Source of the DNA: Rhyacichthys aspro
Taxonomy: Eukaryota; Chordata; Actinopteri; Gobiiformes; Rhyacichthyidae
NCBI GenBank assembly: GCA_036850595.1
Contig: CM072156.1
Span: forward strand, 299,638 to 363,637
DNA length: 64,000 bases
Direction of reading: 5' to 3'
The translations under genes were made by a program, and so were the position numbers. Below the pieces are notes generated by a model that was given only the letters and a program-made list of their open reading frames with translations, made no database searches and was not told the DNA's origin. This document shows, piece after piece, positions 1 through 40,553 of the stretch. Each line of letters opens with the position of its first letter. The first letter of the stretch is position 1.

Positions 1-351
1 AGACCAGAGTTAGACCAGGGTTAGACTGGGTTTAGTCCAGGTCTGGTACCTTTCCGAATCGTTGTTGCTGCAGAAAGAGAGCTCCTTTTTTCCTGATGTC
101 GTCCTCCATCACACTCTGTTCCTCTTCTGCTTTTCTTCAAACAAACATTTGACTTCTGTTTTAACTTAAATCCATCTAAAACCTGTTCAAATCCACCTAA
201 ACCTGGTCTAAACCAACCTCCTTCCTATTTACTTCAGTCTTGGTCCAGTCCCAGACTCTGAGCTCAGTTCTGTCTCGTCGTCTTCAGGACTGAGTCTGTG
301 GCGCAGAGACGCTCAAGGTGTTTCCTGTTTGTGTCGTCACCAGAGTCATAC

Positions 352-1168
352 TCAGACTCGTACTCGTACTCAGACTCAGAGTCATACTCAGACTCATACT
401 CGTACTCAGGCTCAGACTCAGACTCGTACTCAGACTCAGACTCAGACTCAGACTCATACTCATACTCAGACTCGTACTCGTACTCGTACTCAGACTCAGA
501 CCCAGACTCATACTCGTACTCAGACTCAGACTTATACTCGTACTTGTACTCATTCTCGTACTCAGACTCACGCTCAGATTCAGACTCATACTTATACTCA
601 TACTCATACTCATACTCATACTCAGACTCGTACTCGTACTCAGACTCAGACTCAGACTCGTACTCAGACTCAGACTCATACTCATACTCATACTCAGACT
701 CGTACTCGTACTCGTACTCAGACTCAGACTCAGACCCAGACTCATACTCGTACTCAGACTCAGACTTATACTCGTACTTGTACTCATTCTCGTACTCAGA
801 CTCACGCTCAGATTCAGACTCATACTTATACTCATACTCATACTCGTACTCAGACTCAGACTCAGACTCATACTTGTACTCAGACTCATACTTGTACTCA
901 GACTCATACTCGTACTCAGACTCATACTCGTACTCAGACTCATACTCAGACTCATACTTGTACTCAGACTCATACTCGTACTCAGACTCATACTCAGACT
1001 CATACTTGTACTCAGACTCATACTCGTACTCAGACTCATACTCGTACTCAGACTCATACTTGTACTCAGACTCATACTCGTACTCGTACTCAGACTCATA
1101 CTCGTACTCAGACTCATACTTGTACTCAGACTCGTACTCGTACTCAGACTCATACTCGTACTCAGACA
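352..1168. repeat. Hexanucleotide (TACTCR/GACTCR) satellite
   Basis: About 0.8 kb built from 6-bp words such as TACTCA, TACTCG, GACTCA and TACTTG. The block at about 510-610 reappears almost unchanged at about 750-850, so a segment of roughly 240 bp was duplicated on top of the 6-bp period. Because 6 is a multiple of 3 and the words lack stop codons in most frames, several long frames are open on both strands (Ser-Tyr-Ser-Asp or Glu-Tyr rich). I do not regard these as genes. Confidence 0.95.
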
Positions 1169-1479
1169 CTGTGGCTAAGTGTGTCAAAACGTGGAACAAG
1201 TGTCTCAGAATGATCTTTGTGAGGTGCTATCAGGTGATCCACAAATGCAGATTCAAATTTTCACACAGAAAACGTTATGAATAAAATATTTTAGTAACTA
1301 ATGTATAATTAATGTATAATATTTAATGAAGTAAATATTAATTATATTTGCATTTTATGTGCTAAAATCACAGGATGCAAATCAGACGTTGTGAAAAAAT
1401 CATGGATTTTGAATAAATATTTTTATCTGCATCAATTAATCTTACTGAGACTTGTTTACCCCAATATTTGTAAAGCAGT

Positions 1480-2380
1480 GGGGCTTCATCCAACCAGAGT
1501 GAGAGCCATTGTCCACAAATAGAGAAAATATGGGACAGTGAACCTTCCAGGTGTGACCCCGACCAAAATGTTCCCAGGACTCATCCAAGAGTCACAAAAG
1601 AACCACAACAACATCTAAAGACCTGCAGGCCTCACTCGTCTCCGTTAAGGTCAGAGGTCAAGACTCATCCATAAAAAGAGACGAGGCAAAAATGGCAAAA
1701 AACACTTCTGACCAAAAACGTAAAGGCTCGTCTCACTTTTGCAAAAAACGTTTTGAGGATCCCCAAGACTTCTGTGAAAAGATTCTGTGAGTGACGAGAC
1801 AAAAGTAGAACTTTTTGGAAGGAGTCTGTCCCGTTCCATCTGGAGTAAAAGTAAAACACAGCACTTCAGTAAAAGAACACCATCAACAGTAAATATGGTG
1901 GTGGTAGTGTGATGTTCTGGACCTGGACGACTCACTGTGATCAATGGAACCATGAATCCTGCTCTGGACCAAATAATCCTGAAGGAGAGTGTCCTCCATC
2001 AGTTCATGACTCACACACCAGTCCACCTCTGAATGGTTCAAATAAACTAAATGAAGGTTTAGGTCTGGACTAGACCAAGGCTCATGCTCAAAACCCTCCA
2101 ACGAGTCTGAAGAGATGAGACAGACTCAGGCCTGTTTCTCAAACACTTGGTGCAGTTATTGCTGAAGCACAACCAGTTTATTAGGTTTAGGGGGTAATTA
2201 CTTTTTCACATAGGGCTAGGTAGGTTTAGATAGCTTTTTCCCCTTAATAAATAAAATCATCACTTGAGTTTATCGTTGTCTAATATTTAAATTTATTTGA
2301 TCTGAAACATTTAAGTTTGACAAATGTGCAAAAAATAAGAAATCAGGAAGGGGTAATTACTTTTTCCTGACAATGTAAAC
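1480..2380 (+). mobile_element. Decayed Tc1/mariner-like DNA transposon
   Basis: The tract aligns by eye with fish Tc1-like elements. A helix-turn-helix-side stretch lies near 1480-1600. It is followed by a ruined transposase, including a readable YGGGSVMFW around 1893-1920, corresponding to the family's HGGGSIMVWG block. The typical 3' end with GGGGTAATTACTTTTTCACA and AAGAAATCAGGAAGGGG closes near 2375. Frameshifts and stops are frequent, the DDE residues cannot all be placed, and the 5' terminal repeat was not found. It is a pseudogene with no intact frame. Confidence 0.8.
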
Positions 2381-2984
2381 TGGGTCCAGATGGACGGGCC
2401 AACCCGGTTGTACGTGGTTTCACCTGAACTGTAACTGGTTTTAGATGGATTTAAACAAGTTCTATTTCAGAGAAAAGTAAGGAAGTATACTTTAAAATAC
2501 ATAAATATCCTAATATTCCAAATTCACGATAACACAAAGACTTTCTGTAAAAATGAAGCTGAAATGAGAACTCATTTTTCTGCTTCAGATGGAGCTCAGT
2601 TTAAGGTGAGACTTGAAAACTATTCATTCATTTTCTATTGGTCCCAATGGGGGTCCTATATTTAATGTAAAACCAAACAGTTATTAGAAATAAAATCCAA
2701 CAATGTTATATATCACTTGGAACATAAAAAACAGATAATTTACATATTTATATCCTTTTTGAAAATAAAACCCCAATGTGTCTCTTCCCTGTTCTGACCA
2801 CCAGAGGGGGCACTAATCCGTTTTTTGTCTAAATATTTCTGTTGCTGTTCTTTGTAAATAATAATAAAAAAGTTTGAGGGTGTGGTTTAAATGCACCTTT
2901 CCTTCCGTCTTTGTTTTTTCCAGTAAAGGAACAGCTCCGATAGATTTTGGATTCGAACTCTTTTGTTTGATTAAATTCAGGAAA

Positions 2985-3045
2985 ATGAAGTGTGCTGTGG
3001 TCTTTTTGTTTGTGTGTTTGGAGTCTGTCAGCTGCAGCAACAACG
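2985..3045 (+). CDS. SARAF-like exon 1 (signal peptide)
   Basis: The ATG at 2985 sits in a GAAAATGA context and starts a hydrophobic leader (MKCAVVFLFVCLESVSC). The donor is G|GTACGT at 3046 and the exon ends in phase 1. Confidence 0.85.
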
Positions 3046-4109
3046 GTACGTTTGATAAATGGAAGGTTTGAGTTTATTTACTGATTTTTCTAAAGAAAGT
3101 GAAGCTGAAACAGATTCTCTCTTTTTTAATTGGATCTGTTTATACAATCTACACCTTTGTCTTTAAAAAAAACACTGAAACAGAAACTGCTGAGGGTTTG
3201 TTTGGGTCACAGTCCAGAGTCTTTTTTAATGATGATATAAACTGACTTTTGTTCAGTTTTAGAACAGATCTTTATTCGGGGATTCCTCAGCTGACACCAG
3301 CTGTGAGAGTCTCTGTCTGTCACATAAGAGGGGTCCCTGAGGGTTAACCAACCTCTGGTTGCAGGGCCTGTGTTGCTGCGGGACGTCCAGGCGCTGACTC
3401 TGTACAGGGGCCACTACACCTCAGGACGGAGGACCAGGCCTGTGCCTCAGCTTCAGTGTGTGGGGGGCTCCGCCGGCTGCCAGCACTTCAGCCCAGACGT
3501 GGTCCAGTGTCTGAACAGAGGCTGGGATGGAGTCAGCGTACAGGTGAGGGACAAGTGAGGGACGGGTGAGGGACAGGTGAGGGACAGGTGAGGGACGGGT
3601 GAGGGACAGGTGAGGGACGGGACGGGTGAGGGACAGGTGAGGGACGGGTGAGGGACGGGTGAGGGACAGGTGAGGGACGGGTGAGGGACGGGTGAGGGAC
3701 AGGTGAGGGACGGGACGGGTGAGGGACAGGTGAGGGACGGGTGAGGGACAGGTGAGGGACGGGTGAGGGACGGGTGAGGGACGGGTGAGGGACAGGTGAG
3801 GGACAGGTGAGGGACGGGTGAGGGACAGGTGAGGGACAGGTGAGGGACGGGTGAGGGACAGGTGAGGGACAGGTGAGGGACAGGTGAGGGACAGGTGAGG
3901 GACGGGTGAGGGACAGGTGAGGGACAGGTGAGGGACAGGTGAACAGCCTTTAAAAGTTAGTTTAAAGAACAGTTTAATCTCTAATCAGCTCTAAACTTCA
4001 GTTTGGTGAAATGGATTTGTATTTTTAAGGAAAAACTGGTGCAGTTTTATTTTATTTTTTAATAAAAGAGAAGCAGGAGAGGAAAATATGAAATTTCTTG
4101 ACTAAGGTA

Positions 4110-4175
<66 letters not shown>

Positions 4176-6439
4176 GCCATAGTGGCCATAGTTGATGTTG
4201 TGCAAATACAAAAACAGACAGTGTAATTCTTCTTCTCGTTCCTACAGTGGGAGTGTCGAGCCGACATGGATAACACCTACAGGTTTGGTCCAGTTGAAGT
4301 GGACTGTGAGGGGTACAGCGGCCCGTCGGACCCCTATGTACTGACCGGCTCCTGTGGACTCAAGTACACTCTGAGTAAAGCAGTGTGATGGTAGTATCGG
4401 AGGAGCTTAGATGGATGCGAGTATAAGAGGCCCATCATTGGGATGAGAACTATCATAGTTGGAACGAATGGAAAGAATGACTCCTGGAGTTTAAAACCAT
4501 TTACTCCCTCGATGCAGTATACGTCCAAAGTACTTTTCTGCATCTGCAGCAAATACAGGAGCTTGTTTGCAAACGCACATGAGCCGATACGTCGTTTCTG
4601 TCACAAGCCATTTCTATGAAAGAAGAGCTGTAATCACTTCAACGTGACTCAAACTTGTCTTAAAGCAGCCCTGCGTAACTTTTATCCCATAAATGTCTCT
4701 TGTCCCTCTCATTAATGGTTCTTAGTCCTGTCTTAGCAAGCAGCCCTCTGTTTCCTGGCTTTAAATGAAAAACAAGATTTATTTTGAAAGAAGAACCCCA
4801 ATTTTAACTTAAGCTTCTTCAGCAGGTTTTCAATGTGGGGCTTATGTTAAATCAATTCTTATGCCCAGATATTTATGTTTCAGAGAGGGGTCTGCGCCCT
4901 CTGCTGGCTACAAGTTACACAGTGCTGCTTTAAACATTTCACTCATATGCAACGTGGCCTGTGTTTTAAACAATTAAATACTGTCCGGACCAAAGGATTG
5001 ATTATTAAATTCAGACTATGGTGAATTAACAAAAACATACTTAAACTACATAAAGTAAACATAAAAAACTTTAATAATTATAAAGAAGTAAAGAAACAGA
5101 AATAGACAGAGCTGCTGCAGGGTTCTTCTTGTTTCATCTCAGAGACAGAGACATATTTAAATGATTCAAAGGTTATGTATTTTACACAGTGATCCTTGTC
5201 CTTATTTTCTGTCTTGATTGCAGATTTATCCAGTGACAAGGCCTCAGGAGAATGGCTGGGGGTGATTATAGTTCTGCTGATCGCTGGTGTCGTGGTGGTG
5301 GCTCTCTGGGACAAGGAGAACAGTAAGAAATGATAAATAAATAAGATTATGTTAGGTTTCATGTTAGGTAATCAGAAAAAAATGAACAATAAACATTAAA
5401 TAAGATATTATTTGGGAGCATTCGTAGCCTTTCTTTGATATTTCCAGTAGATGAGCAAAAGAACGTTTCAAGAATAGCTGTAAAAACATAGTGCAGGCTT
5501 TTCTTGAGAAATGTGTTGTTCCTGGTTTGTATTGTATTGTATTGTTCCTAAACGACGTGAGCTGTGTGCTTTTGGTGAAGGAAGTGAAGCAGAGCACAAC
5601 ACATCGATGCCTAGAGCCACGGGCAAATTAAAAAGTTCACATTCTGAATAAACAAGAGGGTTTTGGAAGATGGGCGTGTTGCTGAGATCCGGAGCCAGGC
5701 GGTTTCAGGACGGGCACAAAACGAGCGAAAAGGGAAAACATATTCAAACTAAAACACTAAAGAAACTCAAGTGAATAAAGCTGTTGGATGAGTGTTTTTT
5801 GAGTGTTGTATTTCTGTCCCAATATTTAGACTTTAACAAACAAAAACATTACTTAATATGGCAAAAGCCTTTGGCAAAAGTTTAGAAATCTATATTTTTA
5901 TGTGTAGTGAGGAAGAAATGAAAACAACATACTAATAATGACAAACAAAATGTGTCTTTAATGTGGTCCTAATATCGTATCGTGGTATTTCAGTTGCTGC
6001 TAATGTGACTCAAAGCAGAAGATTTTCTTTTCCTCCATCAACATGCTCCCGTAAAAAAGTCAAATATATATTCCTCTTTTTGTTTTTCCTTCTGAAACAG
6101 GGGTTGGAAAGGATTTATCGGCAGCGAAGGAAATTTTGGAGCCATTTCTTCAGGGGTCAGTGAACAAACGATATGAATCTTACTTTTTACAGATTTAGAC
6201 ATCTACTGTATTTCTGCACTGTTTTTAGAGCAACTTCCTCTGGGACAAGAATTGCTTCAGGTCAGGATTAAACACAGTCCCGTCTGTTTCTGAAACGTTC
6301 ACCTGAATGTGTTGGTAACTTGTGTTTTGTGGTATTTTTGCAGGTTTTGGAGGAACCTGCACAAGATAGAAGCTGTGAGACGGAGCCTCCACAGACACTA
6401 CATAATCCCAATGAAATCGAGCAGTTTAATGGTTTCTAG
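2985..6439 (+). CDS. SARAF-like protein (store-operated Ca2+ entry regulatory factor), 7 exons
   Basis: SARAF is a single-pass ER membrane protein that slows store-operated calcium entry by acting on STIM/Orai. Proposed exons are 2985-3045, 3365-3543, 4248-4374, 5224-5322, 5994-6050, 6101-6159 and 6344-6439. All have GT-AG sites and matching phases and give 225 residues. Residues 1-18 are a signal peptide. The luminal part carries VLLRDVQALTLYRGHYT, PVPQLQCVGGSAGC, VQCLNRGWDGVSVQWEC and YVLTGSCGLKYTL, which match SARAF closely. A membrane segment (GVIIVLLIAGVVVVALW) lies at about residues 136-152. Mammalian SARAF is about 339 residues with a long Gly/Pro-rich tail; here the tail is short and the last three exons are less sure. 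A paralogue rather than the main saraf gene is possible. Confidence 0.8.
3365..3543 (+). CDS. SARAF-like exon 2 (luminal domain)
   Basis: The acceptor TTGCAG ends at 3364. The exon encodes the conserved VLLRDVQALTLYRGHYT and GGSAGC segments and ends with GVSVQ in phase 0. The donor CAG|GTGAGG at 3544 is the first unit of a long 11-bp array. Confidence 0.9.
3544..3942. repeat. 11-bp minisatellite made of SARAF exon 2 donor copies
   Basis: About 35 head-to-tail units of GTGAGGGAC(A/G)G begin exactly at the splice donor of exon 2. Nearly every unit therefore contains another (C)AGGTGAGG or CGGGTGAGG donor-like site. A few units are shortened (GGGACGGGACGGG). Reading past the true donor hits a TGA after four codons (GTG AGG GAC AAG TGA). 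Confidence 0.95.
3965..4085. repeat. Copy of a dispersed repeat (one of four in the window)
   Basis: The text AAACTTCAGTTTGGT(G/C)AAATGGATT, then GTATTTT, a GGAAAAACTGGT word and GAGAAGCAGGAGAGG, recurs at 58930-58985 and 61865-61940 and in weaker form at 34770-34840. I do not recognise the family. A non-autonomous DNA element or SINE is possible. Confidence 0.6.
4112..4172. repeat. (TA)n microsatellite
   Basis: An uninterrupted TA run of about 30 units in SARAF-like intron 2, about 75 bp before the exon 3 acceptor. Confidence 0.97.
4248..4374 (+). CDS. SARAF-like exon 3 (luminal domain)
   Basis: The acceptor CCTACAG ends at 4247. The exon encodes WECRADMDNTYRFG, then VDCEGYSGPSDPYVLTGSCG and LKYTL, and ends in phase 1 at A|GTAAAG. 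The Cys pattern matches SARAF. Confidence 0.9.
5224..5322 (+). CDS. SARAF-like exon 4 (transmembrane segment)
   Basis: The acceptor GATTGCAG ends at 5223. The frame gives NLSSDKASGEW and then a hydrophobic stretch followed by WDKEN. Incoming and outgoing phases are both 1, and the donor is A|GTAAGA. The topology (luminal domain, then one helix) fits SARAF. Confidence 0.8.
5994..6050 (+). CDS. SARAF-like exon 5 (cytosolic tail, tentative)
   Basis: A 57-bp phase 1 to phase 1 exon between GTATTTCAG and C|GTAAAA. It encodes a Ser/Arg-rich stretch (QSRRFSFPPSTCS). It could be skipped without a frame change, so a cassette exon or a chance match cannot be excluded. Confidence 0.45.
6101..6159 (+). 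CDS. SARAF-like exon 6 (cytosolic tail, tentative)
   Basis: The acceptor CTGAAACAG ends at 6100 and the donor TCA|GTGAAC is at 6160. In the chained frame it reads VGKDLSAAKEILEPFLQGS. In another frame it reads GWKGFIGSEGNFGAISSG, which resembles the Gly-rich SARAF tail, so the frame is not settled. Confidence 0.5.
6344..6439 (+). CDS. SARAF-like last exon
   Basis: The acceptor TTTTTGCAG ends at 6343. The chained frame gives VLEEPAQDRSCETEPP and ends IEQFNGF-stop at 6437-6439. An alternative frame ends FGGTCTR-stop, close to the GYGGTRRR end of mammalian SARAF. Confidence 0.5.
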   Translation, partial: VLEEPAQDRSCETEPPQTLHNPNEIEQFNGF

Positions 6440-6506
6440 TGACACATGATCAGCTGATGGGAAATATGTGCAAATGATTTACAAAATGTGATGAAATGAC
6501 AAATTA

Positions 6507-6519
6507 AATAAATAATAAA
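6507..6519 (+). promoter_or_regulatory. Polyadenylation signals of the SARAF-like gene
   Basis: Two AATAAA hexamers (6507-6512 and 6514-6519) lie 68-80 bp after the stop codon. They are followed by a T-rich stretch (CTCTTTTCTTTTCATTC), as expected for a cleavage region. Confidence 0.7.
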
Positions 6520-6844
6520 CTCTTTTCTTTTCATTCTTTGCATCAGTAAACCTGCATTTACAAAGCTTTCTGTGGAATAATTGTGGTTTAGAGCCTGCAA
6601 TAAATACATTTGTTCTATATTTGGCTCTTTTGTTTTGACATGTGCTGAGATTTAGTGCAACAAAGAAAGAATATTATTATATACAACAATGAAGAAGAGA
6701 AGGAGAGATGTCAGTCACTCTGTTTCTGAATTTATTTGGATCAAAGAATGATGTCTTGCTTTTTTAGATCTTTTGTCCTGCGTCTCTTTGTCAGACAGGT
6801 TCTATTGAAGTGATTTCTTGATTCAACAGGTCTGAGAGTGATCA

Positions 6845-7000
6845 GGCCTGAGTGAGGTTAATAAATAAAAGCATCACTTAAAAACTGCATTCTGAGTTTA
6901 CTTGAGTTATTTTGTCTTTAAATTTATTAGATTTGAAACATTTATGTTTGACAATTGTGCAAAAAAAATAAGAAATCAGGAAGGGGCCAAACACTTTTTC
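6845..7000 (+). mobile_element. Second Tc1-like terminal fragment
   Basis: This repeats the 3' end seen at 2240-2375: TTAATAAATAAAA, a segment on the AACTGCATT..GTTTACTTG theme, GAAACATTTA.GTTTGACAA, GCAAAAAAAATAAGAAATCA, GGAAGGGG and a closing ACACTTTTTCACA. No transposase text is recognisable upstream. Confidence 0.7.
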
Positions 7001-7224
7001 ACAGGGTCCATCTCAGTTGCTAAAGCCACTCACCTGTTTTTACTGCTACCTACAGTTCACCTGCTGCACCTTATTCTTGGAATGAACAGCACAATGTGTG
7101 CAACAGTAAACACAACACACTTCCTCTAAATCTAAAAATAGTTTGGATTAGCAGCTGATTTGAACCTGTCCACACCACATTCTACACATCTTTAATCTGA
7201 ATACTTATCGTCTCAGAGCTGTCT

Positions 7225-7520
7225 TTAATAAACCGCTCAGGTGTGCCTCAGGGCTCTGTCTTTTTATCATAGAAGTGAAGTCAATGTCTTCTTCTTGTTT
7301 TATTCTCCGGTGCAGCTCTCGGGGCCTAGACTTCTGCTGCACTTTATTCTTGGACTGAACTGAAAGATCTGGTTTCTCTCGACAGCTTCAAGTCGATTTG
7401 ACTCAACTCTAAAACAGGGGACGCTCGCAAAAGAGATTTTTAATGTGTGTGGGCCTTGTTCATGAATGTTTTCATAATGTTTGTTCTTAGTGGGATTCAC
7501 TCTAAACCTGGTCCATCGCA
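7225..7520 (+). pseudogene. LINE-like reverse transcriptase debris
   Basis: A frame at 7234-7260 reads RSGVPQGSV, the strand-turn motif of non-LTR reverse transcriptases. About 100 bp further (7353-7400) a frame reads WTELKDLVSLDSFKS, resembling the C-terminal end common in fish LINE ORF2 proteins. Stops and frameshifts separate the pieces and no full domain survives. The assignment rests on two short motifs only. Confidence 0.4.
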
Positions 7521-7539
7521 ACAAGAACAGACACGTGTT

Positions 7540-8640
7540 CTTTTTCTTGAGGAGGCAAGAAGAAGAACAAAGTTAATTCTGACCATTTCATACTTCATCA
7601 GAAACTCAAGCAGAACTCACATTAACCACGCCCACTTGACATTTCTGACCAATCACACGATGGTTCTGCTCAGATGACGTGTCGAGAACCGGCTGCAAGA
7701 CCTGCCAAACCAAAACGGAAACACAGTTCTCTGAGTGTGCTCATTAACATGTGATTAGCATGTCCATATATGGACATACGACCGGAGCTGAGGCGGAGTC
7801 AGACCTGGAGCAGCTAAAAACATTTTAAAACTGGACTCAAACTGGACTGGGTCCGGACCGGGGTCTGGACCGGGTCTGGACCGGGTCTGGGCCATGTCAC
7901 CTGACCTCACCTGGGACACACCTCTGACCAAATGGACTGAGCAGAAATCAGAGCCTGAGCACTATGGCTGGTGGGCTCAGGGGGCAAAGGTCATCTCACT
8001 GTGTTTTTTCTCCACACATTGAGTCAGAACTGTGAGATTTTCATAAACTCCCGATGAAACTTCTGTTTCAGTTTCACCTGACCTCTGACCTCACCTGTGA
8101 CACACCTGAGCCTGATAGAAACACACATCAGTTGGACAGAATCAGACCCTCAGCCTCTTTATTTATTTATTTATTTATTTGTGCTTACAGTAAACCGTAA
8201 TCTGTGATGTCATTGGAGTATTTGTTATATATGCAGCCTATAAATAAATGAAATAATAAATATGAAAAGTGTATTTGTAAAACAGAGAAACTCAATAAAT
8301 AATCAATAACAGATTTATATCATTCAGTCTGTTCTTTTCATAAATGTCCTGTAAATATAAGACTGTGTCCGTCTTTAACAGAATTTAATACGTTTGTTGA
8401 AATGATCTTCATGTAAATATTCTGTCAATAATAAATGTACAACTGTGATATTATATTTTACAGATCTATTTTATATGTTTATGTCGTGTGTGAAACCCAT
8501 GTTTATGTTAAAGCTTCAGGTACAAATCCAAACATTTAGAATCTGCTGCTAATGATTTTTTATTAAACACATTTTTTATTAAACAAAATGGAAGAACGCG
8601 TCAGAAAACGTCTAAATGTGACGTTATTTCAGCCCAAAGT
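7540..8640. other. Intergenic stretch without recognised gene
   Basis: AT-rich sequence with a short (TTTA)n run at about 8157-8180 and several AATAAA-type words. A GGGTCTGGACC microrepeat occurs at 7850-7890. No supported exon was seen on either strand. Confidence 0.6.
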
Positions 8641-9152
8641 CACCGAGACGTGTCTTTATTAAAACAGAGCTCGTAGCCGCGTCCTCGGCGGCGCGCTCCT
8701 GCTCGTGCCCGCGCCTCTTGATCCAAGGACGAGCCCGCGTGCATCAGGTCACATCTGAGTCCGGCTCCAGACCCGGGCCCGCGCAGAACCAGGGCCAGAA
8801 CCGAGACCAGGACCGGGACCAGAGCCGAGTCCGAGCGGAGCCTGACGAACGGCTCCGAAGGTTTCCGAAGGTTTCCGAACAGAGCCGAACGCGAACAGAG
8901 CCGAGAGGACGCAACAGGACGCACGCACGACGCCCGCGCGCTTCACCTGAGGATCACACAGAACCAAGACCAGCACCAAGACCAGCCCAGGACCAGACCA
9001 GGACCAGACCAGGACTAAGCCAGGTCTGGACCTGGATTAAAGCGGATCCAGTGAAGAGCATCAGTCGCACTGAGAAGCGCCTGGTCCTGCTCCAGACTCA
9101 CGCGGATTTGACTGGATTTAACGGAACCGGACCTAGACCTGGACCTGAAGCA
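8640..9152 (+). promoter_or_regulatory. CpG-rich block; candidate grin1 promoter and 5' exon
   Basis: CG dinucleotides are dense from about 8670 to 8960 (GCGTCCTCGGCGGCGCGC and similar), unlike the surrounding AT-rich DNA. The block ends at GAAGCA|GTAAGA (donor GT at 9153-9154). Joined to the acceptor before the first grin1 coding exon, the last base A would complete an ATG in an AGCATGG context. That joining is an inference; no promoter element other than the CpG density was recognised. Confidence 0.45.
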
Positions 9153-9652
9153 GTAAGACGGACTTTCTGTTTCTTTTTTGTGTCTCGTGTCTAAATCCAT
9201 TCATTTATCGCCGTTTTCTTGTTTCCAGTGTGTTGGGGTTTTTTTTTCGTTTCGATCCAAATGACGCTCGTCCTTTTCTTTTTCAATGATTTGACATTGA
9301 CTCAGCGCGCGCGCACAGCGTGCACGAGACGTGGTTCTGAACAGATCCAGACTCGGTTCTGTCCAGGTCTAACTGATTCACAAATCCTTCAGAACAATCC
9401 AGATCAGTGTCGATTACAGTCGTTCATTTTAATAACGTCAATAATGAGCCACCTGTTTATCTGCTTTATTCTGATATTATTCAGAATCATCTCATTTTGA
9501 TCGAAGCCTTATTCACTTAAAATAATCAAAACAATACAACACAAACAGGATCGGATCATTTTTACTGCAGTTTTTTAAGTGTCGTGATCAATGTTCAATA
9601 AAACCTTCACAAAAATCTGAAGGACAAGGATCTGACGCAAGATCAATCACTC

Positions 9653-9653
<1 letters not shown>

Positions 9654-9697
<44 letters not shown>
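9654..9697. repeat. (TTA)n microsatellite
   Basis: A pure trinucleotide ATT run of about 14 units, in the presumed first grin1 intron. Confidence 0.95.
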
Positions 9698-9929
9698 GAC
9701 ACAGCGTCACACTGAAAATATTGACCAAAAATGTTGCTGTGAAGTAAATATAAAATGAAAAAAAAAATTGGAAAAAAAAAAGTAAAAACGTTGAAAGTTA
9801 TATTTTTGGTGAGATCTGTTTCTAGAGACAATGTTTATTCAGACGCCATCATTAGTGACTGAGGGCCCCTGTCTGTGGCCCCGGGGCCCGCTCTGGTCCC
9901 GTCCCACAGAGAGGGGGTCCCGGGGGTCT

Positions 9930-11030
9930 TCTCTTGTTCCAGCTGAGTTGATAGTTCTTCTTCTCTTGTTCCAGTGGAGTTGATAGTTCTTCTTCTCTTG
10001 TTCCAGTGAATCTGATAGTTCTTCTTCTCTTGTTCCAGTGGAGTTGATAGTTCTTCTTCTCTTGTTCCAGTGAATCTGATAGTTCTTCTTCTCTTGTTCC
10101 AGTGGAGTTGATAGTTCTTCTTCTCTTGTTCCAGCTGAGTTAATAGTTCTTCTTCTCTTGTTCCAGTGGAGTTGATAGTTCTTCTTCTCTTATTCCAGCT
10201 GAGTTAATAGTTCTTCTTCTCTTGTTCCAGTGGAGTTGATAGTTCTTCTTCTCTTGTTCCAGCTGAGTTAATAGTTCTTCTTCTCTTGTTCCAGTGAATC
10301 TGATAGTTCTTCTTCTCTTGTTCCAGTGGAGTTGATAGTTCTTCTTCTCTTACTCCAGCTGAGTTAATAGTTCTTCTTCTCTTGTTCCAGTGGAGTTGAT
10401 AGTTCTTCTTCTCTTGTTCCAGCTGAGTTAATAGTTCTTCTTCTCTTGTTCCAGTGAATCTGATAGTTCTTCTTCTCTTGTTCCAGTGGAGTTGATAGTT
10501 CTTCTTCTCTTGTTCCAGTGGAGTTGATAGTTCTTCTTCTCTTGTTCCAGCTGAGTTAATAGTTCTTCTTCTCTTGTTCCAGTGGAGTTGATAGTTCTTC
10601 TTCTCTTGTTCCAGCTGAGTTAATAGTTCTTCTTCTCTTGTTCCAGTGGAGTTGATAGTTCTTCTTCTCTTGTTCCAGCTGAGTTAATAGTTCTTCTTCT
10701 CTTGTTCCAGTGAATCTGATAGTTCTTCTTCTCTTGTTCCAGTGGAGTTGATAGTTCTTCTTCTCTTGTTCCAGTGGAGTTGATAGTTCTTCTTCTCTTG
10801 TTCCAGTGAATCTGATAGTTCTTCTTCTCTTGTTCCAGTGAATCTGATAGTTCTTCTTCTCTTGTTCCAGTGGAGTTGATAGTTCTTCTTCTCTTGTTCC
10901 AGCTGAGTTAATAGTTCTTCTTCTCTTGTTCCAGTGGAGTTGATAGTTCTTCTTCTCTTGTTCCAGCTGAGTTAATAGTTCTTCTTCTCTTGTTCCAGTG
11001 AATCTGATAGTTCTTCTTCTCTTGTTCCAG

Positions 11031-11038
<8 letters not shown>
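9930..11038. repeat. 32-bp minisatellite of splice acceptor copies before grin1
   Basis: About 34 units of GATAGTTCTTCTTCTCTTG followed by TTCCAG and one of three caps (TGGAGTT, TGAATCT or CTGAGTT). Each unit contains a branch-point-like TTGAT/TTAAT/CTGAT, a pyrimidine tract and CAG. The last unit is the real acceptor of the grin1 exon at 11031, and the TGGAGTT cap equals the first bases of that exon. The frame shifts every unit because 32 is not a multiple of 3. Confidence 0.95.

Positions 11039-40529
<29,491 letters not shown>

Positions 40530-40553
<24 letters not shown>

Noticed and set aside
264..1284. Five overlapping open frames of 286-328 codons on both strands
   Set aside because: They all lie in a 6-bp satellite; open in many frames only because the period is a multiple of 3. 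No domain and no splice context.
8718..9194. 158-codon Arg/Pro-rich + strand frame in the CpG block
   Set aside because: Composition follows the GACC-rich DNA, there is no recognisable domain, and the region is better read as promoter or 5' exon.
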